Shown piece by piece: positions 34,047 through 42,909 of a stretch of 64,000 nucleotides of DNA. The DNA lies in the NCBI RefSeq assembly GCF_900112205.1, contig NZ_FOKW01000012.1, positions 50,929 through 114,928 of the forward strand, read 5' to 3'. The notes under the pieces were generated by a model that had not been told where the DNA came from, searched no databases, and saw only the letters and a program-made list of their open reading frames with translations. Source of the DNA: Natronobacterium haloterrestre (GTDB taxonomy: Archaea; Halobacteriota; Halobacteria; Halobacteriales; Natrialbaceae). The translations under genes and the position numbers were made by a program. Positions within the stretch are counted from its first letter, which is position 1. Each line of letters starts with the position of its first letter.

Positions 34047-35725
34047 GCACCGACACCGCCGATCGCGAACACTACGAGGCCGTCGTCGTCGGCTGCGGAC
34101 CGGGCGGCGCGGCGGCCGCAGCACGGCTCGCGGAACACGGCGTCGAGACGCTCGTCCTGGAACGGGGCACGGAGGCCGGCTCGAAGAACGTCTCCGGCGG
34201 GCTGATCTACGCCGAAGACTCGGCGCCGTACACGATCGACGACCTCTTCGACGGCTTCCGCGAGGAAGCCGCCGAGCGGCCGGTCACCGACTATCGGATT
34301 CACAACGTCGCGGGCAACAGCGTCAAGACCTACGACCTCAGGGACCTCCACGAGCACGATACCGACTGGTGTGAGGCGGTCCTCCGGCGACGGATGGACT
34401 CGTGGCTCGAGCAGCGCGTCCACGAGAAGACGAGCGAGACGGGCGGCGGCGTGCTGACGAACGTCCGGGTGAACGGCCTCCTTCGCGAAGACGGGGAAAT
34501 CGTCGGCGTCACCTGCGACGAACTCGACCCGATCGGGGCGGACCTGATCGTCGCCGCCGACGGCGTCAACTCCGAACTCGCCCGCGATGCGGGTCTGATG
34601 GACTGGGAAGAACCCGAGGAGTGGTTCCAGGGCGTCAAAGCCGTCGTCGATATGGACCCCGCCGTCATCGACGACCGGTTCGACCTGGGGGAGGACGAAG
34701 GGGCCGCTCACCTCTTCTCGGGGGACCTGTTCGAGGACGTCCGCGGCGGCGGCTTCCTCTATACGAACGAGGACTCGCTTTCGATCGGGACCGTCTTCCA
34801 CCTCGACAGCCTCGTCGAGCAGCAGGCAGAGCCCCATCAACTGCTCGACGCCCTGCTAACACACCCGATGATGGCCCGGTGGCTCGGCGACGAGTACGCG
34901 GAACGCGAGTACGCCGCGAAGCTCGTTCCCGACTCGAAGAAGGTCGCCCACCCCGAGCCCTACCAGGATCGGCTCGTCCTCGTCGGCGACGCTGCCGGCC
35001 AGATGCAGGCCCAGGGACCGATCATCAAGGGGATGAACCACGCCGTCACCGCCGGAGCGCTGGCAGCCGACGCCTTCGCCGTCACGCGGGGCAACGCCGA
35101 TCCCGAGGCCGCCGGCCGCCGCTACGCCAAGCTACTCGAGGACTCGGGTACGATGGACAAACTCCGGCCCCGACGGTACGAACTCGCCCGCGCAGTCGGC
35201 GAGCGCGAGACCGTGACGAACGCCGTCGAACGCGTCCTCGACTCGCCGGTCGGCCGCGTCGCGCTCGGGAACCCGATCTCGAACCGGCTGCTCGAGCGGG
35301 CGTACAACTCGCCGTTCCTGGTCTCGATGTTGCCGGACACGCGGACGGGCTACGTGACGGTCCCGTCGATCATCGGCGAGCAACACGGCCGCACCATCCA
35401 GTGGGAGACCGACATCGAACCGCCGACCCTCGAGGAGCGGATCGGCGAGTTGACCTACGATACGGACGTCGGCAACCCCCATATCGAACTCGAGGACGAG
35501 TCCTTCGACGCGAGCGGGGCGGCGGTCTACGCCTGCCCGGTCAGCGCGGAGGACTTCGGCGGCGGCTGCTACCGCTCGGAGGAGGTCACACACAACGGTT
35601 CCGAGGAGACGGTCGTCAGCCTCGACACCCAGCCCTGCGTCGAATGTGGGACCTGCGCGATCGTTGCCGACACGACGTGGGAACACCCCCGCGGGGGGAA
35701 GGGTGTGGAGTACCGCGAGGGGTGA
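34043..35725 (+). CDS. fixC: ETF-quinone oxidoreductase FixC fused to FixX-type ferredoxin
   Basis: A 560-residue flavoprotein. The FAD site is VVVGCGPGGAAAAARLAEHG at residue 12. The second FAD segment is LVLVGDAAGQMQAQGPIIKG near 312, and the quinone-side GMNHAVTAGALAADAF follows. Residues 480-560 are a separate ferredoxin domain with VYACPVSAEDFGGGCY and QPCVECGTCAIVADTTWEHP, the cysteine pattern of FixX. In most genomes FixX is its own gene; here it is fused. The protein accepts electrons from the FixAB flavins and reduces menaquinone at the membrane. Confidence 0.93.
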   Translation: MSTDTADREHYEAVVVGCGPGGAAAAARLAEHGVETLVLERGTEAGSKNVSGGLIYAEDSAPYTIDDLFDGFREEAAERPVTDYRIHNVAGNSVKTYDLRDLHEHDTDWCEAVLRRRMDSWLEQRVHEKTSETGGGVLTNVRVNGLLREDGEIVGVTCDELDPIGADLIVAADGVNSELARDAGLMDWEEPEEWFQGVKAVVDMDPAVIDDRFDLGEDEGAAHLFSGDLFEDVRGGGFLYTNEDSLSIGTVFHLDSLVEQQAEPHQLLDALLTHPMMARWLGDEYAEREYAAKLVPDSKKVAHPEPYQDRLVLVGDAAGQMQAQGPIIKGMNHAVTAGALAADAFAVTRGNADPEAAGRRYAKLLEDSGTMDKLRPRRYELARAVGERETVTNAVERVLDSPVGRVALGNPISNRLLERAYNSPFLVSMLPDTRTGYVTVPSIIGEQHGRTIQWETDIEPPTLEERIGELTYDTDVGNPHIELEDESFDASGAAVYACPVSAEDFGGGCYRSEEVTHNGSEETVVSLDTQPCVECGTCAIVADTTWEHPRGGKGVEYREG

Positions 35726-35731
35726 TCGCGC

Positions 35732-36121
35732 GTGAGCCGCTATGGACCCCGAATCGCCGCGCTCGAGCGCCGGGCCGAACGGGAGCGGCGGCGACTCGAG
35801 CGCGCCGATTCCCCGACCGTCGGCCGAGGCGACGACGTGCTCCGGCCCGACGAGCCCAGCGAGTACCTCCGGGAGGGTGCCGGCCCGGCGATCTGGCTCT
35901 ACGTCGAGGGGCGAACCGGCGGGCGATTCGTCCAGTTCTCGCCTGCCGAACTCGCGGCCCTCGAGTCGGCGATGAACGACTGGTTCGAGTGTTACGCGCT
36001 GTGTCACGGCGTCGAGATCGACGCCGAGTTCACCGTTAGGGAAGCGGCGGAACTGCTACTCGAGACGCGAAACGTGATCCACACGGCGCAGTTGTTGACG
36101 CAGGTTCCGGCGAGAACGTAG
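35732..36121 (+). CDS. Hypothetical protein at the end of the fix cluster
   Basis: A 129-residue protein starting at a GTG only seven bases after the fixCX stop, so it is almost certainly cotranscribed. The N-terminus is a charged coiled coil (ALERRAERERRRLERADS). The body contains IWLYVEGRTGGRFVQFSPAE and NDWFECYALCHGVEIDAEFT. I recognise no domain. Linked small proteins of this kind follow fix genes in other haloarchaea, in my memory, so a supporting role in the complex is possible. Confidence 0.7.
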   Translation: MSRYGPRIAALERRAERERRRLERADSPTVGRGDDVLRPDEPSEYLREGAGPAIWLYVEGRTGGRFVQFSPAELAALESAMNDWFECYALCHGVEIDAEFTVREAAELLLETRNVIHTAQLLTQVPART

Positions 36122-36192
36122 ACGATCGCCGCTGGCGCCGTCGAACGGCAACCGTCCCGAACAGTAATCCTCACTCGTCCCGTACCGAACAC

Positions 36193-36846
36193 GTGGCACT
36201 GATCGTCGAGTACGAACTCCGGACGCCGGTACTCGCCACGGTCGAGACAGCTCCCGCACGGATCCGACTCGAGGAGATCTATCGCACCGACGCCGACCGA
36301 CTGAAACTCCTCTTCTGGGCGACCGGCGAAGGCTTGGAGTCGTTGCGGGACGCCCTGGCGGACGACCCGAACGTCGCGAGCGTCTCCCTGCTGGACGATG
36401 CCGACGAGCGGCGGCTGTACAGCGTCGTCATGACCGAGGAGGCGGAAGAGGGATTCACCTACCCCGTCGCGGCCGAGCACGACGTCGTGTTACTCGAGGC
36501 CGTCGTTACCGACTCGACGGTCGTCCGGGCGAGGGCACCGAACCGTACGGCCCTGTTCTCGTACCGCGAGGAGTGTGCGAACCGGGGGATCGAACTCCGA
36601 CTCAAACGCATCTACCGCGAGGACGACTGGACGACCGACCGCTACGGCATCACGAACCGACAATGGGAGGCCCTCGAGGCCGCGCTCGAGGCGGGCTACT
36701 TCGAGGTCCCGCGCGGAACGACCCTCTCGGAACTGGCGACCGAACTCGGCATCTCGGACCAGGCGCTGTCCGCGCGGCTCCGTCGGGGCCAGGCGAACCT
36801 TCTGGAGCACACCATACGAGAAAGCGGACCCGATATGAAGGGTTGA
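36193..36846 (+). CDS. HTH-10 (bacterio-opsin activator-type) regulator
   Basis: A 217-residue regulator. The C-terminal HTH-10 domain reads GITNRQWEALEAALEAGYFE, VPRGTTLSELATELGISDQA and LSARLRRGQANLLEHTIRES, the classic Bat-type DNA-binding end. Residues 1-150 form a ligand or interaction domain with alternating beta strands (LLFWATGEGLESLRDALADD). The likely start is a GTG at 36193. It follows the fix cluster by 71 bases on the same strand and may regulate it or the small HalOD1 gene downstream. Confidence 0.9.
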   Translation: MALIVEYELRTPVLATVETAPARIRLEEIYRTDADRLKLLFWATGEGLESLRDALADDPNVASVSLLDDADERRLYSVVMTEEAEEGFTYPVAAEHDVVLLEAVVTDSTVVRARAPNRTALFSYREECANRGIELRLKRIYREDDWTTDRYGITNRQWEALEAALEAGYFEVPRGTTLSELATELGISDQALSARLRRGQANLLEHTIRESGPDMKG

Positions 36847-36892
36847 GCAGCCAACCCGGTTCCTTTCCCCGTTCGTTCCCGTTCCTGAAAAC

Positions 36893-37201
36893 ATGAGTAC
36901 CGAACAGTTGTCGACGGAGCCGGAACCGAACGACGGGCGATTCGTCTACCGAGGGGACGACGACCGGCCGCTCAGCGAGGCCGTCGTCGCCGCGGTCGCG
37001 GCGGACGACGGGACAGACGACGTAACGGCCGTCGCCCGGGAGTACGGCCCGCTATACGACGCGATCGATCCCGGTGCGCTGGATTCGCTGTTCGATTCCT
37101 CCGGAACGCCGGACCGGAGCGGGAGCGTCTCCTTTAGCTATGCGAATCGCCGCGTCGAGGTCGACTCGACCGGACGCGTCGTTCTCCGTTCTCGCGCCTA
37201 A
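36893..37201 (+). CDS. HalOD1 output-domain protein
   Basis: A 102-residue HalOD1 protein: PLSEAVVAAVAADDGTDDVT, the acidic YGPLYDAIDPGALDSLFDSS, then GSVSFSYANRRVEVDSTGRV. It lies 46 bases after the HTH-10 gene on the same strand, so the two are likely a regulatory pair. HalOD1 alone has no known catalytic activity. Confidence 0.85.
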   Translation: MSTEQLSTEPEPNDGRFVYRGDDDRPLSEAVVAAVAADDGTDDVTAVAREYGPLYDAIDPGALDSLFDSSGTPDRSGSVSFSYANRRVEVDSTGRVVLRSRA

Positions 37202-37271
37202 GTTCTCGCTCGAGACCGCTCGAGCGCGCCGAACGAACCTCGTCAGCCGAAGGTAACGGAGCCGTCTTTCG

Positions 37272-37943
37272 TCAGTAGATCAGCTCGTCGTCGTTCTCGA
37301 CCATGTACAGTGTCCGTGCGGCGATGTTGACCGCGTGATCGCCGACCCGTTCAAGATCCCGGACCGTCAACAGGAGCCGCGAGACGTCCTGGAGGAGCTG
37401 TTCGACCTCGTCGGCGGCCTCGAGTTCGCGCTCGATCAGGTCCCGGACGACGATCTCGCTGGCCCGTTCGGCGAGTTCGTCGAGGTCGTCGTCGCGATCG
37501 GCGAGTTCCCGACACCTGTCGGTGTTTTCGGTGTCGTAGGCGTTCATCGCGTCCTCGACCATCTCGAGGGTGATTTCGCCCATCGACTGAACGTCGACGT
37601 CGGGGAAGAGATCCCGCGTCGCGTCGAGGGTGTACTCCCCGAGATTGACCGCGAGGTCGCCGATCCGCTCGAGGTCGGTGATGATCTTGAACGAGGCGGC
37701 GATAAATCGGAGGTCGCTCGCGACGGGTTGTTGAAGCGCGAGCAGGTCGATACACTCCTGTTCGAGGTCGAGATACATGCGATTGATCTCGCCGTCGCCC
37801 TCGATCACTTCCCGGGCGAGGTCCTCGTTTTTCTGTTCTAGGGCGTCGAGCCCCATCCGCAACCGTTCCATCACGACTTCGCTCATGTAGAGGATGTCCT
37901 CGCGGAGTTCCGCGAGTTGCTCCTGATAAGATTTCCGAGCCAT
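37272..37943 (-). CDS. phoU: Phosphate signalling protein PhoU
   Basis: A 223-residue PhoU built of two three-helix bundles. Each has a metal-binding E/DxxxD signature: IITDLERIGDLAVNLGEY near residue 90 and TVRDLERVGDHAVNIAART near 195. PhoU binds iron or zinc clusters, sits between the Pst transporter and signalling kinase, and limits phosphate uptake when phosphate is plentiful. It starts MARKSYQEQLAELREDILYM. It is separated from pstSCAB by the arsenic genes and a histidine kinase. Confidence 0.94.
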   Translation of the reverse strand: MARKSYQEQLAELREDILYMSEVVMERLRMGLDALEQKNEDLAREVIEGDGEINRMYLDLEQECIDLLALQQPVASDLRFIAASFKIITDLERIGDLAVNLGEYTLDATRDLFPDVDVQSMGEITLEMVEDAMNAYDTENTDRCRELADRDDDLDELAERASEIVVRDLIERELEAADEVEQLLQDVSRLLLTVRDLERVGDHAVNIAARTLYMVENDDELIY

Positions 37944-38104
37944 GGTCAATTCACCTTCCCGGGCGGAAATATAGCTTGTGCTCACCGTATTTGGCGGGGG
38001 CGGTCGTCGCCCTCGTCGCGGTCCGCTCTCGCGACCGTTCCACCCGTCTCGATGCGATTCCGTCTGCGAAAGCATTAATTGACCAGGTGCTAAAACGAGG
38101 GGCA

Positions 38105-38515
38105 ATGACCGACGCTACGGGTCGGCTCGAGCGATACCTGGCCGACGAACTGGGCGAGTGTCGCGACGACGACCTCGAGAAGCGACTCGACGAACTCGAG
38201 TCCCTCGACGATGCGGTCGAGAGATCGACGCTCGATCACGACGTCACAGTCCTTTCCGCGTTGGCGAACGGGACCCGGTACCGGATCGTTCGGCTGCTGG
38301 TCGAAGCCGATAGCGAACTCTGTGTCTGTGAACTGTCGCCGTTGCTCGACGTCAGCCAGAGCGCGATCAGTCACGCGCTCTCCCAGCTCCACGATGCGGG
38401 GCTGGTCTCCCGGGAGAAAGACGGGAAGTGGCGCAAGTACGGGCCGACACAGCGAGCGATCGCCCTCGTCACCGCGCTGGACGGGACGCGCCGTCGGAGC
38501 CGTACTCGATCGTAG
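38105..38515 (+). CDS. arsR: ArsR family metalloid-sensing repressor
   Basis: A 136-residue winged-helix repressor. TVLSALANGTRYRIVRLLVE starts the DNA-binding fold. ELCVCELSPLLDVSQSAISH contains the CVC pair that binds arsenite in ArsR. VSREKDGKWRKYGPTQRA is the wing. In the metal-free state it should repress the genes downstream, the RidA-like protein and the Acr3 pump. The N-terminal 40 residues are a charged extension. It starts at the ATG at 38105 and is divergent from phoU. Confidence 0.9.
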   Translation: MTDATGRLERYLADELGECRDDDLEKRLDELESLDDAVERSTLDHDVTVLSALANGTRYRIVRLLVEADSELCVCELSPLLDVSQSAISHALSQLHDAGLVSREKDGKWRKYGPTQRAIALVTALDGTRRRSRTRS

Positions 38516-38688
38516 TCGCCCGGCCGTCCCGACTCGTTGCGGGGCCGATACAGAACACGAACCATTCATTCGTATCTGACCCCAGTCTAGCTCACCGTTC
38601 CGTCCCTGCCCCCAGACGGGCCGTTGTAACACGTATTTAACTCTCAGGAATGAGTAGATATACATATCTGGTCTTTCTCATTTGAGCT

Positions 38689-39147
38689 ATGGTTGAATCG
38701 AATGTCGGTCGACGGACCGAACCGGACGAATCACAGGAGGGGCCTGGCACCGACAGAAGCCGACCGAGTTCCGCCGCCTGCCGGCAACGCGAGTCGACGG
38801 ACTCGACCGGCGCGTTCGGCCAGCGAACCGGGCGGTCGGATCTCCTCTTTCTCGAGGGGGTCCTCCCCGCCGCGGCCGGACGCGTCGGCGAGGAACCGAT
38901 CGAGCGCCAGACCGAACGCTGCCTCGATCGGCTCGAGGAGGTCCTCGCGGGATACGGCCTCGGCCTGGAGGATCTGGTGCGTGTCAGGGTCGCGATAACG
39001 GACCTGGACGCGGAGACTCGCCAGCGGGTCGACGACGCCTACGTCGGGCGGTTCGACTGCGAATTCCCGCCGCGGACGGTGGAGGGAGTCTGTGAACTGC
39101 CGGGCGACGCCCGGATTCAGCTCGAGGCGATCGCGGCCGACGAATGA
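38689..39147 (+). CDS. RidA/YjgF/UK114 family protein
   Basis: A 152-residue protein. The first 45 residues are hydrophilic and probably disordered. The RidA fold follows: SDLLFLEGVLPAAAGRVGEE, RLEEVLAGYGLGLEDLVRVR and the conserved arginine in FPPRTVEGVCELPGDARIQL. That arginine is needed in RidA to hydrolyse reactive imines. It lies between arsR and the Acr3 gene on the same strand, 112 bases before the latter, so induction with arsenic resistance is likely. Its link to arsenic is not established. Confidence 0.85.
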   Translation: MVESNVGRRTEPDESQEGPGTDRSRPSSAACRQRESTDSTGAFGQRTGRSDLLFLEGVLPAAAGRVGEEPIERQTERCLDRLEEVLAGYGLGLEDLVRVRVAITDLDAETRQRVDDAYVGRFDCEFPPRTVEGVCELPGDARIQLEAIAADE

Positions 39148-39259
39148 GACGCCGGAGACGGAGATTTCGTTCCATGAACTCGATATACACGACACGAGGC
39201 GTCGGATCGGCAGGAAAGCGCGCTGGACTGACGACCGGCCGAAAGGCGGGGCGGCATCG

Positions 39260-40462
39260 ATGACCGGCCGCGAAGGTGACGACGAGCACGATCACGGACC
39301 GGACTGTGATTGTCCGAACTGCGGTGATCCGCGGTCGATGGACGTTCTCGACAAGTACCTGACCGTCTGGATCTTCGCAGCGATGACGGTCGGCGTCGGA
39401 CTCGGCTACGTCGCGCCCGGCGTCGTCGCGCCGATCCAGGAGTACCATCTCGTCGAGATCGGGCTGATCCTGATGATGTACCCGCCGCTGGCGAAAGTCG
39501 ATTACCGGCGGCTGCCGACCGTCTTCCGGAAGTGGCGGGTGCTCAGTCTCAGCCTGCTCCAGAACTGGCTCATCGGTCCGACCCTGATGTTCCTGCTCGC
39601 GGTGATATTCTTCAGCGGACTGGTCCCACCGTTTCCGGCTCATCCCGAGTACTTCCTCGGGCTGGTCTTCATCGGCATGGCCCGCTGTATCGCCATGGTA
39701 CTCGTCTGGAACGACCTTGCGGATGGCTCGAGCGAGTACGCCGCCGGGCTGGTGGCGTTCAACAGCGTGTTTCAGATCCTCACCTACGGGGTGTACGTCT
39801 GGTTCTTCGCACTGTTTCTCCCGCCACTGTTGGGAATGGACGCTCTCGTGGCTGGGATCGGTGCGTTCGAAATCACCGTCGAACAGGTCTTCCGCGCGAT
39901 CGCGCTCTTCCTCGGCGTTCCGTTCGCCGCGGGCGTCCTCACCCGCCTGGGCGGGGTTCGCACCAGGGGTGCGGAGTGGTACAACGAGGAGTTCGTCCCG
40001 ACAATTAGCCCGCTCACCCTGATCGCACTGCTGTTTACGGTGGTCGTCATGTTCGCCACACAGGGCGACAACATCCTCGCACAGCCGACCGACGTCCTCT
40101 GGATCGCAGTCCCGCTGACGATCTACTTCGTCGTGATGTTTCTGGTAAGCTTCGCGATGGGCCGTGGTATCGGTGCGGACTACTCGACGACGACGGCGAT
40201 CGGCTTTACCGCCGCGTCGAACAACTTCGAACTCGCGATCGCGGTCGCCGTCGCCGTCTTCGGCGTCGGCTCCGGGGTCGCCTTCGCGACGGTCGTCGGC
40301 CCGCTGATCGAGGTCCCGGTCCTGCTGGCGCTGGTCCACGTCGCGATCCGCCTCCAGGAACGGTTCGACTGGGCGGGCTACGAGACCGGTTCCCTGGGAC
40401 CGACCGAACCCGACGTCGGCACGGACCTCGACCCCGACCGGACGACCGAAACCGACGACTGA
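39260..40462 (+). CDS. arsB: Acr3-type arsenite efflux permease with His/Cys-rich N-terminus
   Basis: A 400-residue Acr3 (ACR3/ArsB) permease with ten helices. LTVWIFAAMTVGVGLGYVAP opens the membrane part. The conserved cysteine lies in GMARCIAMVLVWNDLADG near residue 150, and TAASNNFELAIAVAVAVFG near 315 is the second conserved region. It exports arsenite using the membrane potential or proton gradient. Residues 8-25 (DEHDHGPDCDCPNCGD) are rich in His and Cys and could bind arsenite or metal; most Acr3 proteins lack this. The start at 39260 includes that tail. Confidence 0.93.
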   Translation: MTGREGDDEHDHGPDCDCPNCGDPRSMDVLDKYLTVWIFAAMTVGVGLGYVAPGVVAPIQEYHLVEIGLILMMYPPLAKVDYRRLPTVFRKWRVLSLSLLQNWLIGPTLMFLLAVIFFSGLVPPFPAHPEYFLGLVFIGMARCIAMVLVWNDLADGSSEYAAGLVAFNSVFQILTYGVYVWFFALFLPPLLGMDALVAGIGAFEITVEQVFRAIALFLGVPFAAGVLTRLGGVRTRGAEWYNEEFVPTISPLTLIALLFTVVVMFATQGDNILAQPTDVLWIAVPLTIYFVVMFLVSFAMGRGIGADYSTTTAIGFTAASNNFELAIAVAVAVFGVGSGVAFATVVGPLIEVPVLLALVHVAIRLQERFDWAGYETGSLGPTEPDVGTDLDPDRTTETDD

Positions 40463-40494
40463 GCGTCGTCGGTCCTCGTCGAGGGTCAAGCGAG

Positions 40495-42771
40495 CTAGCC
40501 GGCGAACTCCACGTCCGTTATCTCGAACCGGGCGCCGCCGTCGGCGCTGTCGGTCACGCGCAGGTCCCAGCCGTGGGCGTCGACGATCTGTTTCACGATG
40601 TACAGGCCGAACCCGGTTCCGTCGCTGGACGTCGAGTAGCCGACGTCGAACACGCTGTCCCGATCGGATTCCGGAATTCCCGGTCCGTCGTCGGCGATGT
40701 AGAACCCCTCGTCCTCGAGATCGCCGATCCGGACTGTCACGTCGTTACCGCCGTGATCGATCGCGTTTCGGACGAGGTTCTCGAAGAGTTGCTGGAGTCG
40801 CCCGGCGTCGGCCTCCAGTTCCCGATCGCACTCGACCTCGAGGGTCGCATCCGCCGTGGCGACGCTCCGCCAGCAGCGCTCGGTCAGTGACTCGAGGTCG
40901 ATGCGTTGCCGTTCGCCGATCTCCTCCCCGTTGCGCGCGAGCGACAGCAGGTCCTCGATCAGTCCGTCGATACGGTCGAGCGCCCAGTCGACTTCCTCGA
41001 GGTGCTCCTCGTCGGTTTCTGGTCCGTCGGAACGGGCCAACTCGAGGTTCCCCTTCGCGACCGAAACCGGGTTACGGAGGTCGTGGGAGACGACGCTGAC
41101 GAACTCGTCCAGCCGCTCGTTCTGTCGCTCTAGCTGGTCGGTTCGCTCGCGGAGCGCCCGCTTGTCCTGCAGTTGGGCGAGTTTGACCGTCGCGTGGCCG
41201 ACGAGGAGTTCGGCGAACTCGCGGTCGTGACGGTCGAACGCCTCGACGTCGCTCGAGACGGTCTGGAACGTGCCGAACTCGCCGATCGGGATCGTCAGTG
41301 CCGAGCGGTACTCCGGATCCGCCGGGGTGATCTCGCTCTCGCGGAGGTCGTCGACGACGATCGTCTCCTGGCGGTTGTACGCCCTCGTGGCGAAGGTATC
41401 GTCCTTTAGTGAGGTCCGGGCGTGATACTGGCGGTCGTCGACCTCGAGCGTCCAGGCCTCCTGGATCAGGTGGCCGTCCCGCTCGACGTCGACCGCCACG
41501 AGGTCGAACTCGAGGATCCGTTCGGCCGTCTCGGTGAGCGCCTCGTAGACGGCCGCGGGTTCGTCCGCGCCGCCGATCCGTCTGGCCGCGGCGTGGAGCG
41601 CTGACAGCGTCCGTTCGCGATCCTTGCGCTCCGAGATCTTTCGAGAGTTGACGACGTAGCCGTCGAGGGCGGTATCGATCACGCCGCTGGTGACCGACTC
41701 GAGCCAGACCCACGAGCCGTCGGCGTGCTGGAACCGGTATTCGATGCGCTTCCTGTCGGGTTCGGCGTCGGCCGGTTTCTCGGTCAGCGAGCGGAACGTC
41801 TCCAGAACTCGGTCCCGGTCGTCGGGGTGAATATACTCGAACGCGTTCTCCCCGATCAGTTCGTCGGGTTCGTAGCCGAGCACCCGTTCGATGGCCGCAC
41901 TCTCGTACGATATCGTTCCGTCTTTTTCGAGGACGGTGATGACGTCCATCGCGTTCTCGATATAGGCCCGGTAGCGACGGGTGAGACGCTCGAGTTCCCG
42001 TTCCTGGGTCTTTCGCTCGGTGATGTCGCGGGTGAACCCGACGATTCGGGCCACGTTCCCCTCCTCGTCGACGACTGGTTCGCACTTCACCCAGACCCAG
42101 CCCGTCTCCCCGTTCCGGCGGATGCGGTACTCGACGTCGTTCGCCTCGCCGTTCGAGGCCGCTTCCATCACCTCCTCGACCAGGTCCCGATCCGCCGGAT
42201 GAACGGCCTGCAGGAAGTCCAGAGGGTCGTCCTCGAGGCCCTCCCGGGAGCGTCCCCAGACTCGTTCGTAGCCGGAGACGAACACCAGTTCCTCCCACTC
42301 GGCGTCGAACATCCAGACACAGTCCGGGATGTTTTCGGTGAGATCCGCCAACCGTCGTCGAAACCGATCTGCGTCCCGCTCGCTTCGCCGCCGTTCGACC
42401 GCGTTCTCGATCCGGTTCGCGAGGACTGTGTACTGGGCGGTCCCGGTTTCCTTCCGACAGTAGTCGGTGGCGCCGGCCGAAATCGCCTCGCTTGCGACCT
42501 CGTCGGTGCCTTGCGCGGTAAAGAGGATGAACGGCAAGTCGGGATACGCCGCTCGGACGGCCTCGAGAAACTCGAGACCGTTTCGACCGGGCATCTCGTA
42601 GTCGGAGACGACGCAGTCGATCCCGCCGGCCTCGAGTCGATCCAGGCCCGTCTCGACGTCCGTCGCGGTGACGACCGAGAGCCGATCGTCCGCTCGCTCG
42701 AGAAACGTCGCCGCGAGCTCCGCGAATTCGGCATCGTCGTCGACGTGCAGGACCCGAATCGGGTCAGCCAT
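40495..42771 (-). CDS. Hybrid sensor kinase: receiver, two PAS, GAF, histidine kinase
   Basis: A 758-residue soluble kinase. The receiver domain is first (VLHVDDDAEFAELAATFLER, phospho-accepting Asp in CVVSDYEMPGRNGLEFLEAV). Then PAS 1 (residues about 140-255, with VWVKCEPVVDEEGNVARIVG), PAS 2 (about 265-385), GAF (about 395-535), and HisKA with the histidine in FVSVVSHDLRNPVSVAKGN. The ATPase domain ends the protein (NLVRNAIDHGG, YIADDGPGIPESD, GTGFGLYIVKQIVDAHG). The order receiver-first is common in haloarchaea. It lies 138 bases after pstB on the same strand, so it may sense phosphate status, but that is inference. Confidence 0.92.
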   Translation of the reverse strand: MADPIRVLHVDDDAEFAELAATFLERADDRLSVVTATDVETGLDRLEAGGIDCVVSDYEMPGRNGLEFLEAVRAAYPDLPFILFTAQGTDEVASEAISAGATDYCRKETGTAQYTVLANRIENAVERRRSERDADRFRRRLADLTENIPDCVWMFDAEWEELVFVSGYERVWGRSREGLEDDPLDFLQAVHPADRDLVEEVMEAASNGEANDVEYRIRRNGETGWVWVKCEPVVDEEGNVARIVGFTRDITERKTQERELERLTRRYRAYIENAMDVITVLEKDGTISYESAAIERVLGYEPDELIGENAFEYIHPDDRDRVLETFRSLTEKPADAEPDRKRIEYRFQHADGSWVWLESVTSGVIDTALDGYVVNSRKISERKDRERTLSALHAAARRIGGADEPAAVYEALTETAERILEFDLVAVDVERDGHLIQEAWTLEVDDRQYHARTSLKDDTFATRAYNRQETIVVDDLRESEITPADPEYRSALTIPIGEFGTFQTVSSDVEAFDRHDREFAELLVGHATVKLAQLQDKRALRERTDQLERQNERLDEFVSVVSHDLRNPVSVAKGNLELARSDGPETDEEHLEEVDWALDRIDGLIEDLLSLARNGEEIGERQRIDLESLTERCWRSVATADATLEVECDRELEADAGRLQQLFENLVRNAIDHGGNDVTVRIGDLEDEGFYIADDGPGIPESDRDSVFDVGYSTSSDGTGFGLYIVKQIVDAHGWDLRVTDSADGGARFEITDVEFAG

Positions 42772-42909
42772 ACCACCGCCTTGTGATTTTTCTCAGTAAT
42801 GCTTTGTGGTAGCCCGTGACAACGAGGTGACAGCGGTGCGCACCCAATAGAGCCGTACGGACCCGAGACCGTCAACCGGCGGCCCGTAGATCGAACCGAA
42901 TCTTCGGGG

